DNA of 64,000 bases from Monoplex corrugatus (Eukaryota; Mollusca; Gastropoda; Littorinimorpha; Ranellidae). The stretch spans positions 92,536,756-92,600,755 of the forward strand of contig CM060315.1 of NCBI GenBank assembly GCA_030674185.1, written 5' to 3'. This document shows positions 21,430 through 33,914 of the stretch, one piece after another. How positions within the stretch are numbered: position 1 is the stretch's first letter; every line of letters begins with the position of its first letter. Under the pieces are notes generated by a model, which saw nothing but the letters and a program-made list of their open reading frames with translations, did no database searches and had not been told where the DNA came from. The position numbers were made by a program, and so were the translations under genes.

Positions 21430-21965
21430 GTTGTAGTGATCCATTGATGTGTGTGTCTACATCATGAATTACAGGATCTGTAAGGTTAACAGTTGATTGT
21501 CCTGTTGATGTGTTAGTTATGGTTACATAAATTACAGGATCTGTAAGGTTAACAGTTGATGTCCTGTGTGTGTCTACATCATGAATTACAGGATCTGTAA
21601 GGTTAACAGTTGATGTCCTGTGTGTGTGAATTATACATGAATTACAGGATCTGTAAGGTTAACAGTTGATGTCCTGTGTGTGTCTACATCATGAATTACA
21701 GATCTAAGGTTAACAGTTGATGTCTGTGTGTGTCTACATCATGAATTACAGGATCTGTAAGGTTAAAAGTTGATGTTCTGTGTCTGTGTGTGTCTACACA
21801 TACATAGAAATATTTACAGAAAGGATATGTAAGTTAAAAGTTGATGCTGTGTGTGTCTAACATAGAATTACAGGATCTGTAAGGGTTAAAATTGATGTCT
21901 GTGGTTGGATATACATGAATTACAGGGATCTGGTGGTTTAGTTGATGTCTGTGTGTGTGAATATA
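21430..21965 (+). repeat. About 52-bp minisatellite, roughly 10 degenerate copies
   Basis: The unit contains CATGAATTACAGGATCTGTA followed by AGGTTAACAGTTGATGTC. Copies decay toward the 3' side (after about 21780), with many small deletions. Confidence 0.9.
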
Positions 21966-23340
21966 CATGAAGAGGGTGTTGGCACTATCACTAAAGCAAC
22001 GCTGCATGAAAAATTGAAATTGGGTTTTGAGTGTTGTATTTTGCTTCATAGGATAACAAGTGAACCAATGACAGGTAGGCCTATGTAGTATTATGTTGGT
22101 GTTACTGATGGGGATGTCAAGGGCTGTTTCAGTATAATATCTCCTTCTTCTTGAAAATCTGTGGTAGAAATTTCTTTTCCTGTCATTCTCTTTTTCTTTG
22201 CCTTGATTTTGTCCTTTGTCATATCTTCCTTTTTCATTTTCTGTCTTGCTGATCCATTCACCTCTGGTAAGTTTTCCATAAAGCCTCTTTGAATTGATAA
22301 TAGGATACATAATTAATGAGTTGTATTTTTTAGCTGTAGGTAAATGTGAACTGAACTGCTTGGTGGCAATATCAGATAATATTTGCCAGTTTTTACACAC
22401 ATGAATGCTTTTGTGTATTTATGTGCAAATGCCCCCCCAATCGTTCTGGTGATGATCTGGGTGGGGTTGCCAATGCCAAGGGTATATTATTTGATTATTT
22501 GTGTGAATGCCCTGATATGTGTACTTACTACTTTTCTTTTCCGTGTGTGTTTTTTGCATGGTCCTTTACATGTTTACACGTGTGTTTCACTTGAGATGGT
22601 TGTACCCTCGACATAGCTCTGAGTAGTGGGTTGGGCTTTAAACACTAATAATGATAATGCCAATAATCATCAGGGATACATAGTAGCCTTTCATATGAAC
22701 TAAATGATGTGTGGAGCAGTCGTTTTCATCACTGTATCGGATGGAGAGAAGGAAATGGCATGGTTGTACTGAGAAGAACAGTGACTTGTATGCTGCATGT
22801 ATTTAGCAAAAAATTATTGGGATTGATGGACAGCAAAATGATGTCAAGAGAAGCCTTCCTGTCAAGTGTGTACACTTTAAGGGGACTGGGGTGCATCTAG
22901 GTAGTAACACTTGGAATTGGATACCCTTCATGTATAATCTTTTGTTTTTTCCATTTTTGTTACAGTTTAGATTTGCATTTGACATTTGGTTTTTACACAG
23001 ATGACTTTCATGATTCCATTCTTAGAATGTCTGCACATTTTTGTGATTTCTTCATTTGGCAAGCTGTAAATCAAATGTGACTACGGATTCCGTGCTTTTT
23101 GTTGTTGTTGTTGTTGGTATGTGTGGACTATTTATATGTAACTCAAGTAAATGTGTTTCAGAAGTTTTTTGTTTTTGCAGTACAGCTTATTCTTATACCT
23201 GGTGTTTGTGCGTGTATGTTATGATATATTTCTGCTAATGCCCTTTTCATCTTGTTATCTGTTCTGTGGATTTATTTTGATGTAGCATTATGGGTCAGTC
23301 TTTGTGTTTTTTGTTTGCATTTAATTTTGTTTTTTGAGTG
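21966..23340. other. Apparently unique sequence, no gene seen
   Basis: AT-rich. A 188-codon minus-strand frame (22400-21834) runs into the minisatellite and shows no domain, so I do not accept it. No RNA gene or transposon ends noticed. Confidence 0.5.
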
Positions 23341-23350
23341 ATATACATAT

Positions 23351-23616
23351 AGCCTGTAGTCGAGTGGTTAGAGCGCTCGTCTGCGGTGTGGAAGGTTGGT
23401 GGTTCGAATCCGCTAACGCTGGTTCGATTTTTCCGGCCTGAAAACTCCCTCTGTCCACCCAGCAGTGAATGGGTACCTGACTTGGTCGGGGGAGGTTTAA
23501 AAAAGGCGGCGAAAGGAGAGGGATGGGCTCCGCCTTTCATAATGCCGTGCCCTAGACATGGTGAATCTTTAACAGTTCACCGCCCCTACGGCCATGGGAC
23601 CTTTAACCTTTTTAAC
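23351..23616 (+). mobile_element. tRNA-derived SINE, apparently full length
   Basis: The head has an A box (TAGTCGAGTGGTTAGAGCGC, from 23357) and a perfect B box GGTTCGAATCC (23401-23411). A body follows with CCCAGCAGTGAATGGGTACC, a conserved-looking central block of the kind shared by SINE superfamilies in molluscs and other animals. It ends near CTTTAACCTTTTTAAC. Pol III transcription would start near 23345. Mobilisation would depend on a partner LINE, which cannot be named from the tail. Confidence 0.8.
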
Positions 23617-23637
23617 ATATAGATATTTACATAAATA

Positions 23638-23638
23638 G

Positions 23639-23692
<54 letters not shown>

Positions 23693-23747
23693 GTGTTTAC
23701 ACATACTGATACTTATATGTATATATATATGTGTGTATATATATATA

Positions 23748-23817
<70 letters not shown>

Positions 23818-23872
23818 TACATACATATATATATATGCATATGTACACTTATAACACATACACCCACACAGA
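23638..23872 (+). repeat. Compound (TG)n/(TA)n/(CA)n microsatellite
   Basis: A TG block to about 23690, mixed TA/TG, a pure (TA)n run at about 23764-23804, then CA and TA blocks. It begins about 20 bp after the SINE end and may have grown from the SINE tail. Confidence 0.95.
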
Positions 23873-25584
23873 TATGTACATACATAACACATTATCTTTC
23901 ATGTTGTATGACAGCTTATGAGAAAGTGTGTGTTTACGCAAGAAAAAAAATTACAACTTTTTCAAAAAAGTTTGCTTGTTAGGGTAAATAATTGAAAAGA
24001 TACACTGTCCTTACTACCAGCAGATTTTTTAAATCAAAATTGCAAGATGAAATTTCCAGAAGAGCAAGCTAACCAATTCAGTCTGTGAATCTTTTCTACC
24101 CCTCAGAACAGCTTAATTAGTAATTAATCTGTAATCTCTTAGTCTTGATAAAGACTTAATTTCTAAGTTACCAGGAAACTTGAGAGGTCTTTTCAGTGAA
24201 ATATTCAATTTTCATTTCTTTTTTAAGGGTATTTATACTACCATCACAGGCTCTCAATTTTTTTTATTTAATCAATATGAATATACTTACATATATCTAT
24301 ACACACATATATATGATATATAATAATACACACACTGACACATTTATTTATAATTAAAAACATATATATAAACCAAGAGTAAATACATAATAAAAAATAA
24401 TGCACAGGTTGACAACTTCTTGTTTAAAGGCGGTTTTTCATGAAAAACTGTGATTATTACATGATAAAGACTGAGCCTAATGGTAGGCTATTGAATAACT
24501 GTTGTAATTTATCATGATAATTATCTTGAGGCTTTACTCAACAATTTTCAAGTCAGAAATTTGATGATTTTGGAAACTGTAAAGATTTTAGGAATCTCAG
24601 TTGATCTTCGCTTCAGCCAGTTAAGGCAATTAATGAATTGTTAATTAATGCATGGACTCAGAGATTCATGAAGGTCTTAATCATCTTGGTTAAACAAAGA
24701 CCTTTCTACTGATATTTGATTTTTTTCAATCGGTTCAGTCGTTCCAAAGTTATGGTGCTTTTTGTGATGAAACGGCACACACGCGGTCAGTTTTTGCTAT
24801 GCAATCCAATGAAGGAAAACGTCGAAAATTTAATTATTCAAAAAATCGTAACTCTCGTCACAGACAATCAATCGAAGAACTTTTAATACCATTTTAAAGT
24901 TCTTTTTTTGCTCTTTTCAATGATGGTAATTGCATATTTAATAAAAAATATTTGAAATTTTTTGTAACATACCTACAGTCGGGGAGGAAATTAAATGGTT
25001 GACGAACCTAGCTTCGGCTGACAACTCCGAATCGAGTTCAAACGCAGTTGTCCTTTTCTTCAAAAAACAATGTCACAGATAAAACAGAACTTGATCTGTT
25101 GATTGCTAGATATCTAGTCTTTGTCTGACAACGTAAAACTTGCCGAGCTGAAACGTGCACAGCGTTCTGTTACGCCGGAAGTAGGCCTATGGCGTCGGCA
25201 CATTCCGACGTTGTTTTGCTACTGATCTGAAACAGATCCTCATGTAAAAAGTTGGCGTACGACTACGAGCCGTATTTTACGTCAAATTGATTTCCTATTA
25301 CACATGCACATGGAAAAAAGTATGCAAAATCGAATCCCGCCGACGAGAAGTTCGAAAAATGGTGACTTGCCTGCAAACTTTTTCGATGAAAAAAAGCAAA
25401 CCTTGGGAAGCGTCGAAAAGCAGCAGGAGAATCAGTGTGTTGATTGTGGTCGTTCTACACAAGATCTCGGTTCGAAACTGGCACACATAAGCCCCTCGCT
25501 GTCGTCGGGATATATCATTTTGTTACATTGATTCTCATTGGTTGCAAAATTACAATGTGATTGGTTCACAAATATAGCCATACC
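23873..25584. other. Apparently unique AT-rich sequence, no gene seen
   Basis: No coding or RNA feature recognised. A 75-codon frame at 25304-25531 with a C-x2-C-like pair has no further support. Confidence 0.5.
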
Positions 25585-25622
25585 GACATCTAAGATATAG
25601 ACTGCGCGCGCCTGTCTGCAAG
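25585..25622 (+). repeat. Left arm of an inverted repeat pair
   Basis: GACATCTAAGATATAGACTG followed by CGCGCGCCTGTCTGCAAG. The reverse complement lies at 26749-26791 with a 5-bp CTATA insertion and a few mismatches. The arms are about 1.1 kb apart. Possibly transposon termini or two opposed copies of one repeat. Confidence 0.7.
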
Positions 25623-25794
25623 CGTTGGGGCGAAAAGGCCCCACCGCTGGCTGCGAGTGGCAGCCATTTTGGGGACCTACCACCGCTCAGCAGTCTGTTG
25701 CTTACTGTGTAAATGAATGACGGACAGAGGAGAAAGCCAGGCTGTATCGTTTAAATATTTTTTTAAAAGAAATCTCCGATGACCCATTATTAGG

Positions 25795-25985
25795 GTGCGT
25801 GTATATGTGTTTGTGCGTGCGCGCGCGTGCATGCATATGTGTGTGTTGTGTGTGTGTAAAGTTTGGCTCTCTCTTCTGCATACACACACACACACACCAC
25901 ACGCACAGGCACGCGCGCATGCACACACACACACACACGCACGCACGCAACACAGACACACACACGCATGCACACACACACACTT
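25795..25985 (+). repeat. (TG)n then (CA)n microsatellites
   Basis: A TG-rich stretch (25795-25858) and a CA-rich stretch (25880-25983) in opposite phase, separated by about 25 bp. They could fold as an inverted pair. Confidence 0.9.
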
Positions 25986-26235
25986 ACCTATGAAACGATT
26001 TCCCTTTTCTTTTTCTGCCACACAAAAGGTTCCAGACATTTCCGTTCCTCAAATGGTCAAGTATTTGATATTACCAGAAAGCTCAAAACGTGATCTTTCC
26101 GAGCATACTATTTTCAAATAAGAACTTCCAACACTTATACGCATCGCTACGAAAAGAACAATGCCAGACTCATGCTCACGTCCCAGTGGTAAACGGTACT
26201 GTGCTGCACTGAAGTCTAAAGTAACCTTTGACACC

Positions 26236-26328
26236 TCTCTCTCGCTCTCTCTCTCTTTCACACACACACACACAGAGCGAGAAAGAGAGAGAGAGAGAGA
26301 GTGAGTGAGTGAGTGAGTGGGTGTGTGA

Positions 26329-26376
<48 letters not shown>
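26236..26376 (+). repeat. (CT)n/(CA)n/(GA)n/(GTGA)n/(TG)n compound microsatellite
   Basis: CT and CA blocks, then GAGA, GTGAGTGAGTGAGTGAGTG, TG and a long GA run to 26375. Strand asymmetry flips inside the tract, giving a long imperfect foldback. Confidence 0.95.
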
Positions 26377-27012
26377 AGTCAATTTAGATGGTAAAGTTTA
26401 TAATAACTTGTGAATTCCCACGCCTGGTAGGGGCCTACCTAGTAGACAGTTTATCAATAAGATAGTGCAGACCTAACACATGGCATTGGAATTTCTTGGT
26501 CAGGGGGGTCTCTTTATTCCCTTATCAGTCAAAGCATCAAGTGTAAAGCTACACCAACTACACAGATTCTGTCCCTTAGCTATGACCTTCTGCTAAACAG
26601 TACTGGTAGTTGTTCCCGATATTTTTTTTAACAGTGATACACGTTTTTCAGTCAAATTAACACGCCGGTCATTACTAAATTGTACTACGCCCAGCTGCCG
26701 AGAGCGAGCAGACCGGTCCTCAGTAAATGGTGGCGCTATGGGGCCACTCGCAGGCAGGCGCGCGCAGTCTATAGTATATCTTAGATGTCTGTGCGACCAC
26801 CGTGGTCCCGACCGAAATAGTGAAACACCCCAAACAAACTTCGATTCTGAACGCATACCGTCGCCGCGATTGCGCCCGAAACGCGGATTTTCGACTTTCT
26901 CATCAAGTAACTAATTCCATTTTCGCTGTAAGTAGCCTACATAAAAAGGCAATCATTCAAATCTTTATTCATTTCTGATTCATATAAGAAAAAAAAAATA
27001 AGGATGAAACAC
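26377..27012. other. Unassigned sequence including the right inverted-repeat arm
   Basis: Contains the arm at 26749-26791. No gene seen. The frame 26856-26593 (minus) crosses the arm and shows no domain. Confidence 0.5.
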
Positions 27013-27049
27013 CGCTTAAAGAGGCAGTAGTAGTAGTAGTAATAGTAGT

Positions 27050-27100
27050 TGGGACTGGCTTTCAATGGCCTAGGCCTTACGGCCTATTTACGTCCCCTCT
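27050..27100 (-). other. LINE 3' stem-loop, second copy
   Basis: Inner hairpin AGGCC (27072-27076) / GGCCT (27081-27085); outer stem GGGAC (27051-27055) / GTCCC (27092-27096). Compared with 121-163 the outer stem changes on both sides, keeping pairing. Confidence 0.6.
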
Positions 27101-27179
27101 TTCTCAACTATTTCTAAAACAGGTGTTAATGCGCATTTTCTTTTTGTTTGCACAAGCCTAATCAGGCCTTTAATCATCA

Positions 27180-29212
27180 TAATCGAAGAAAAGCTCTTTG
27201 AATTTTGGAATTTTGTCCAAAAAATTCTTGAATTTGTTAGTATCTTGTGCAAATTTTATGTTAGTTGGGAGTTTATTCCACAAAGGGGCTACTCGATGTG
27301 AAAAAGAAAATTTTCTTGTGTTAGTACGATAATGCTGAATAAATATCTTTCCTTCCTTGTTTCTTGTGATATTACATTGTTAAACAGAAAAGAATGGGTC
27401 AACACAAATATTATCAACTCCATTAAATATCTTATACGTTTGGATAAGGTCATCTCTTGTCCTTCTGCCGTTAAGTGAGTGTAATTTCAAATACCGGTAC
27501 TTCAATCGTTCTGCATAAGATTTATCTTTGCACTCTTTTAATAGCATTGTTGCACATCTTTGTACTCTTTCTATTTGCGCTGTCTTTTCAAGGCTGGACA
27601 CCATATTGCATTTGCATATTCCAAATGTGGTCTAACAAAAGATTTATATAGTCTTAGAAATATATCCTTATCTAAGTAAGAAAAGCTTCTCCTAATAACT
27701 CCCAACATTTGATTTGCTTTATTAACTATTTTACCAATATGTAAATCGAAGGACAACATGCTGTCGAAAGTTACTCCCAAGTCCTTTTCTTATTTTAGTA
27801 TTTTTATCTGCTTTATGCTGTCATTTTGTCTCATATAATATGTGTGTTCTTGGTTGGTTTTACCAATATGTAGAACACCACATTTAAAAATATTGAAATA
27901 TAGATTCCATACATCTGACCAATCTTGGAGTTTATATATATCATTTTGTAAACCTGCGAATTGAGATGTGTTGTCATATAGTTTTGTATATCTGCAAATA
28001 TTTTGCAGGTGCTATTTAGTGATATTGGCAAGTCATTTATAAACACTGTGAATAGTATTGGGCCCAGGATACTACCCTGAGGTATTCCACTTAAAACTTT
28101 AGCTTTATTAGAGCTTTCACCACCTACTCTCACATGCTGTACTCGACCTTTCAAAAAACCTTGTATCCAGTTTAATAGTTTGCCAGATATACCATAAGCT
28201 GACAATTTGACTAGTAACCTTTCATGGGGCACAGTATCAAAGGCCTTCTTAAAATCTAGATATATAACATCAACATTATGACCATCATCTATTCTTTTTG
28301 TCATATCTTCTACTACTTCAAGTAATTGCGTTACACAAGATCGCTCTTTACGAAACCCGTGCTGACATTTTGCATAATTCATTATCCGTAAAGTGAATTA
28401 CTATTGAATCTCTAATTATGCTTTCTAACACTGTACATATCACACAAGTCAGGCTGATTGGTCTATAGTTTCCTGGATCTGCTTTAGAACCCTTTTTAAA
28501 CAAGGTTGTTACTTCAACTGTCTTCCAGTCTTGTGGTAGGGTATATGATTCTAATGTCTTGTTGAACAAAGAACATAGTGGGACTGATAGTTCATCACCT
28601 AGTTCTTTTAAAACTTTTGAAGGAATATGGTCAGGTCCCTGTGCGTTATTTGGGTTTAAGTTAACTAATTTGTCACTCACTGCTTTTGGTGTGATTCTTA
28701 CCTCTGACAAGGATACACCATTTGAATATGCACATTCACTATTCAGCCAGTAAGGGTATATTTGTTACATCTTCACGTGTAAAAACACTAGCAAAGAAGT
28801 CATTTAGAGTTTCTGCTTTTTCCTTATCATTTATGGCCAAGGATCCATCTGGTTTAATTAGAGCACCTATATCTGTATTGATTTTTAACTTATTTTGGAC
28901 ATACTTCCAAAATAATTTAGGATTATCTTCACTATCTTTAGCAACCTTTTTTTCATATTCCCTTTTAGTTACCTTTAACAGTTTTGTGCATTTATTTCTT
29001 TCCCGTATGTAATTCATATAATTCTCTCCTGATTTAGTACTCAAGTATCTTTTAAATAATTTGTACTTCTTTTTAATGCTTCTCATAGCTTTTTTATTCA
29101 TCCAGATTGGGGTATATTTCTTCCTAGCATTTTTCCTTATTTTGGGGATACACTTCTCCATTCCTTCATGTACAGTATTCTTTATATACTTCCAGATTTT
29201 CTCTATGTCCAT
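27180..29212 (-). pseudogene. ORF2 reverse transcriptase of the second CR1-like LINE (multiple frameshifts)
   Basis: The frames in order are: 29212-28739, the linker before the palm (FWKYVQNKLKINTDIGAL); 28710-28348 (NYRPISLTCVICTVLESII); 28382-27831, with motif A (YLDFKKAFDTVPHERL) and motif B (SGIPQGSILGPILF); 27780-27571; and 27604-27380, the C-terminal domain. At the catalytic motif C the sequence reads IFAD and then changes frame (about 27990). Two bases appear missing, so the second Asp of FADD and everything after it is out of frame. The copy is clearly dead. Close similarity to 2316-239 helps date the family. Confidence 0.85.
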
Positions 29213-29574
29213 ATCTGATATAACCTTCTAATCGTGTTCAACTATCATACTTCTTAATTCAGAGTAGTCCCCCCCCCCCGATTCAAATTATAAATATATT
29301 CTACTTGATCTGTAACTTTAAGCTTTTCCAAATTTAAATGAAATAAGACGTCATGGTCACTTTTACCCACTGGATCGAGATGTACAACTTCTGAAATAAA
29401 TGTGTCATCGTTAACTAAAACCCAGTCATCAAGAGTTGGGTTTTGCCAGTAATACTTGATTGAACTGAAGACCCCCCAGTTTTGCGGCCGGCCCCTGTTT
29501 TTGCCCAGTTTTTGGTACCACAAATTTGACGTTGCGTTTCGGTTCGCACGGCATTGTAACAGTATCAGGTCTTC

Positions 29575-29900
<326 letters not shown>

Positions 29901-29954
29901 TGTTTATATGTAAGAGTGAGAATGGCGGAGAGAGTACGTATGTGTGTATCAATG

Positions 29955-30007
29955 AGAATGAGAGAGGGAGAGGGGAGGGAGAGGGGGAGAGAGAGAGGGA
30001 GAGAGAA

Positions 30008-30046
<39 letters not shown>

Positions 30047-30048
30047 CT
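29955..30048 (+). repeat. (GA)n microsatellite
   Basis: Purine-only GAGAGGGAGAGAAAGAGAG tract of about 90 bp; H-DNA potential. Confidence 0.95.
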
Positions 30049-30209
30049 AATAATGAGAAAAAAACCAACAAGACTTTAAGGTACCGGTACTGTCAAAGGT
30101 AAGGTAAGCAACTCGTGTTAAATGATGAACCACTCCTCCTTTGTTTGTTTCCCTTTGTCCATTACGACTGAAAAAATTCAACAGCATTTCTTGAGTGAGT
30201 GGCTCTCTG

Positions 30210-30400
<191 letters not shown>

Positions 30401-30691
30401 GTGTGCAAGGAGGAAATAAACTGATCAAGTTATTCCAATTTGAAGCCTGCATTTCAGTTCTTACTTGAAATGAGAAAAAATGTGAATGAAACTTGACTGT
30501 GTTACAAGTAGGGTCTACATTGTCCCAAACAGTTCACAGCGTGCTGAACACTTGATAAGAAGCAGCTGGGACTGGAGAATCTAACATTGTCTTTAATAAG
30601 AGGAAAACTGAGAGGATTCAAACCTACGACCTTCTTTCAGAAAAGGTCAACTTATTCATACCTGGGATAAATCAACTGATCACCCCTCTAA
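30401..30691. other. Unique spacer with a tRNA-like B-box stretch
   Basis: The minus strand at 30612-30640 reads GGTCGTAGGTTTGAATCCTC, which resembles a SINE B box. Nothing else recognised. Confidence 0.35.
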
Positions 30692-32225
30692 GAAGTTGAC
30701 CACTTTTCACGCAGTGGACTTATCAGGAGAAGTTGACCATTTTTCAGGCAGTGGACTTATCAGGAGAAGTTGACAATTTTTCAGGCAGTGGACTTATCAG
30801 GAGAAGTTGACAATTTTTCACGTAGTGGACTTATCAGGAGAAGTTGACCATTTTTCACGCGGTGGACTTATCAGAAGTTGACCATTTTTCATGCGGTGAA
30901 CTTATCAGAAGTTGACCATTTTTCACGTGGTGGACTTATCAGGAGAAGTTGACCATTTTTCACGCGGTGGACTTATCAGGAAAAGTTGACCATTTTTCAT
31001 GCGGTGGACTTATCAGAAGTTGCCATTTTTTCATGCGGTGGACTTATCAGAAGTTGACCATTTTTCACGCGGTGGACTTATCAGGGGAAGTTGGCCATTT
31101 TTCATGCAGTGGACTTATCAGGGGAAGTTGCCAATTTTTCATGCGGTGGACTTATCAAGAGAAGTTGCCATTTTTCACGAGGTGGACTTATCAGGAGAAG
31201 TTGACCATTTTTCATGCGGTGGACTTATCAGAAGTTGACCATTTTTCACGCAGTGGACTTATCAGAAGTTGACCATTTTTCACGCAGTGGACTTATCAGG
31301 AGAAGTTGACCATTTTTCATGCGGTGAACTTATCAGAAGTTGACCATTTTTCATGTGGTGGACTTATCAGGGGAAGTTGGCCATTTTTCATGAGGTGGAC
31401 TTATCAGAAGTTGACCATTTTTCACGTAGTGGACTTAGCAGAAGTTGACCATTTTTCATGCGGTGGACTTATCAGGAGAAGTTGACCATTTTTCATGCGG
31501 TGGACTTATCAGGAGAAGTTGACCATTTTTCATGCGGTGGACTTATCAGGAGAAGTTGACCATTTTTCATGCGGTGGACTTATCAGAAGTTGACCATTTT
31601 TCATGTGGTGGAATTATCAGAAGTTGACAATTTTTCACGCGGTGAACTTATCAGAAGTTGACAATTTTTCATGCAGTGGACTTATCAGAAGTTGACAATT
31701 TTTCATGCGGTGAACTTATCAGAAGTTGACCATTTTTCATGTGGTGGACTTATCAGGGGAAGTTGGCCATTTTTCATGCAGTGGACTTATCAGGGAAGTT
31801 GACAATTTTTCACACGGTGGACTTATCAGGAGAAGTTGACATTTTTTCATGCGGTGGACTTATCAGAAGTTGACAATTTTTCACGCAGTGGACTTATCAG
31901 AAGTTAACCATTTTTTCACACGGTGGAATTATCAGAAGTTGACCATTTTTCATGCAGTAGACTTATCAGAAGTTGATCATTTTTCACGCGGTGGACTTAT
32001 CAGGGGAAGTTGGCCATTTTTCATGCAGTGGACTTATCAGGGGAAGTTGACCATTTTTCATGCGGTGGACTTATCAGGAGAAGTTAATTTTTCATGCGGT
32101 GGACTTATCAGGAGAAGTTGACCATTTTTCACGTGGTGGACTTATCAGGGGAAGTTGACCATTTTTCACGCGGTGGACTTATCAGAAGAAGTTGACCATT
32201 TTTCATGCAGTGGACTTATCAGGTG
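30692..32225 (+). repeat. 37/32-bp minisatellite, about 44 copies
   Basis: The unit contains GTTGACCATTTTTCATGCGG and TGGACTTATCAG. Two length classes alternate irregularly: with GGAGA between TCAG and AGTTG (37 bp), or without (32 bp). Other variation is mainly C/T in CACGCGG/CATGCGG. It abuts segmental duplication copy B. Confidence 0.95.
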
Positions 32226-32569
32226 AATGCTGTTATTGTTATTTTTAAGTGATTCCATCTTAAACAAACAATAAATAAGACACACACAGAGAGGAAAATG
32301 TTTAAAAGCTATTGTTTTATTCCAATAGGCCTGTACTCTCAGTTGTTTTGCAACTTATAATAAAAAATACTATAGTATAAAAAAAACAACACATACACAC
32401 ATACATGATTGTGGAAATTGCTTTTAAATAAAAAAAACACTGATTCCAATTTGTTGGCATTGTCACTCACTATTACAATCAAAAGGATACAAAGAGAGAA
32501 GAAAATGACAAGAAAATTATCATTCAAATCCAACAAATATAAAATGAGAAGGCAATGTAGGCCTATTAA

Positions 32570-33015
32570 TATCATTGTTTAAAATCAACATACACAAAAA
32601 CAATATGAAAATGTTTAAAGTCAACATACACAAACACAATACCAAAACATTGTTTAAAGGAAACATACACAAAAATAATGTCAAAACTCAAAATTGTTTA
32701 AACTAAGTCAACATACACAAAAACAATATGAAAACACTGTTTAATTAAAGTCATCATATAATGATATACAAAAACAATATGAAAACACTGGTTAAAGTCA
32801 GCATATACAAAACCAATATGAAAACACTGTTTAATTAAAGTCAGCATATACAAAAACAATATGAAAACACTGGTTAAAGTCAGCATATACAAAAACAATA
32901 TGAAAACACTGTTTAAAGTCAACATACACAAAAACAATATGAAAACATGTTTAAAGTCAACATACACAAAAACAATATGAAAACATGTTTAAAGGCAACA
33001 TACACAAAACTATGA
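32570..33015 (+). repeat. About 38-bp minisatellite expanded in copy B
   Basis: The unit contains AAAGTCAACATACACAAAAA and CAATATGAAAACA. About 11 copies, against 2 at the homologous place in copy A (14228-14290). Confidence 0.9.
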
Positions 33016-33458
33016 AAAGATTGGCTAAAGTCAACACACACAATAAGAATATACCCTAAACATATCGCTGAATGACAACACCCCTATCACACTGTCACTA
33101 ACTGTTCATAATCAAAAGCCTTATTAAACATATCGCTGAATGACAACACCCCTATCACACTGTCACTAACTGTTCATAATCAAAACCTTATGTCCTGATG
33201 AGGCTCCACATCACCACAAATGGCTCGACACACCCATGCACTGCACGTTCAAACTGACACCTTCACCATCCTGTCCCTACAGTCAAAGAGGACCTGACAG
33301 CTGAACGATTACTGCAGTGATGATGTCTCTATCAGCTGACAACAACTCTGCTGACCAACAAGCTTCATGGCAGTTATCAATAACAGAAATGTAAAAGTTC
33401 TCATTCATTGCTAGATGTGACCTCACCCTGTTCCCAAGGAACAGAAAAAGAATCATCA

Positions 33459-33590
33459 TCATGTGACCTGCCGCATGGCGTTGGTGATCATGGCCCTCCA
33501 TACAAATCTATGCCTTGTCGCTACAAGTCTGGTTGGATTCAAACCCACAATCTTCTAGTCGCTTGTCATTGTGCAAACTATATATTATAG
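33459..33590 (-). mobile_element. RTE 3' end joined to SINE remnant (deletion junction), copy B
   Basis: The RTE C-terminal codons (MITNAMRQVT) stop at GCTACA (33519-33524) and the SINE B-box piece follows directly. In copy A, 1,889 bp separate them, and the RTE frame continues across the breakpoint. Confidence 0.6.
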
Positions 33591-33914
33591 CAACTGGTTT
33601 ATAAACACTTCTTGGTTACACACACAGACACAGACATACACACACACACCTGTGCCTTGCTGATTTCAAACAATCTCATCAGTCAAGGAATGAATCCAAA
33701 GGTGAAAACAACATCAACAAGACAATAAGAAATCAAGACGAATCAAACTGTTGAGTAAAACACAATACAAATTACAAACATACTACAACATCAATACTGA
33801 CAATCTAAAAGCAGCGAGAACTGCATTCCATCCATCATTACCTACATTGTCCTGATTTTGCAACTGAACTGGGAAAACAATCCACAATAGCCTATGTTAC
33901 AACTACATCACAGC

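Larger units (their letters stand above)
27013..29440 (-). mobile_element. Second CR1-like LINE, 5'-truncated in the endonuclease domain
   Basis: The minus strand carries the end of the endonuclease (LDDWVLVNDDTFISEVVHL and GKSDHDVLF, about 29435-29330), the reverse transcriptase, the C-terminal domain, a 3' UTR and an (AGT)n-complement tail at 27028-27049. Protein and 3' UTR features match the LINE at 41-5560, so both belong to one family or sister families. 5' truncation is typical of incomplete target-primed insertion. The target-site duplication was not identified. Confidence 0.85.

Noticed and set aside
21834..22400. 188-codon minus frame
   Set aside because: Its C-terminal third is minisatellite and the rest is basic low-complexity without a known domain.
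23357..23411. Possible tRNA gene at the A/B boxes
   Set aside because: The tRNA-like head continues into a SINE body and lacks a closing acceptor stem.
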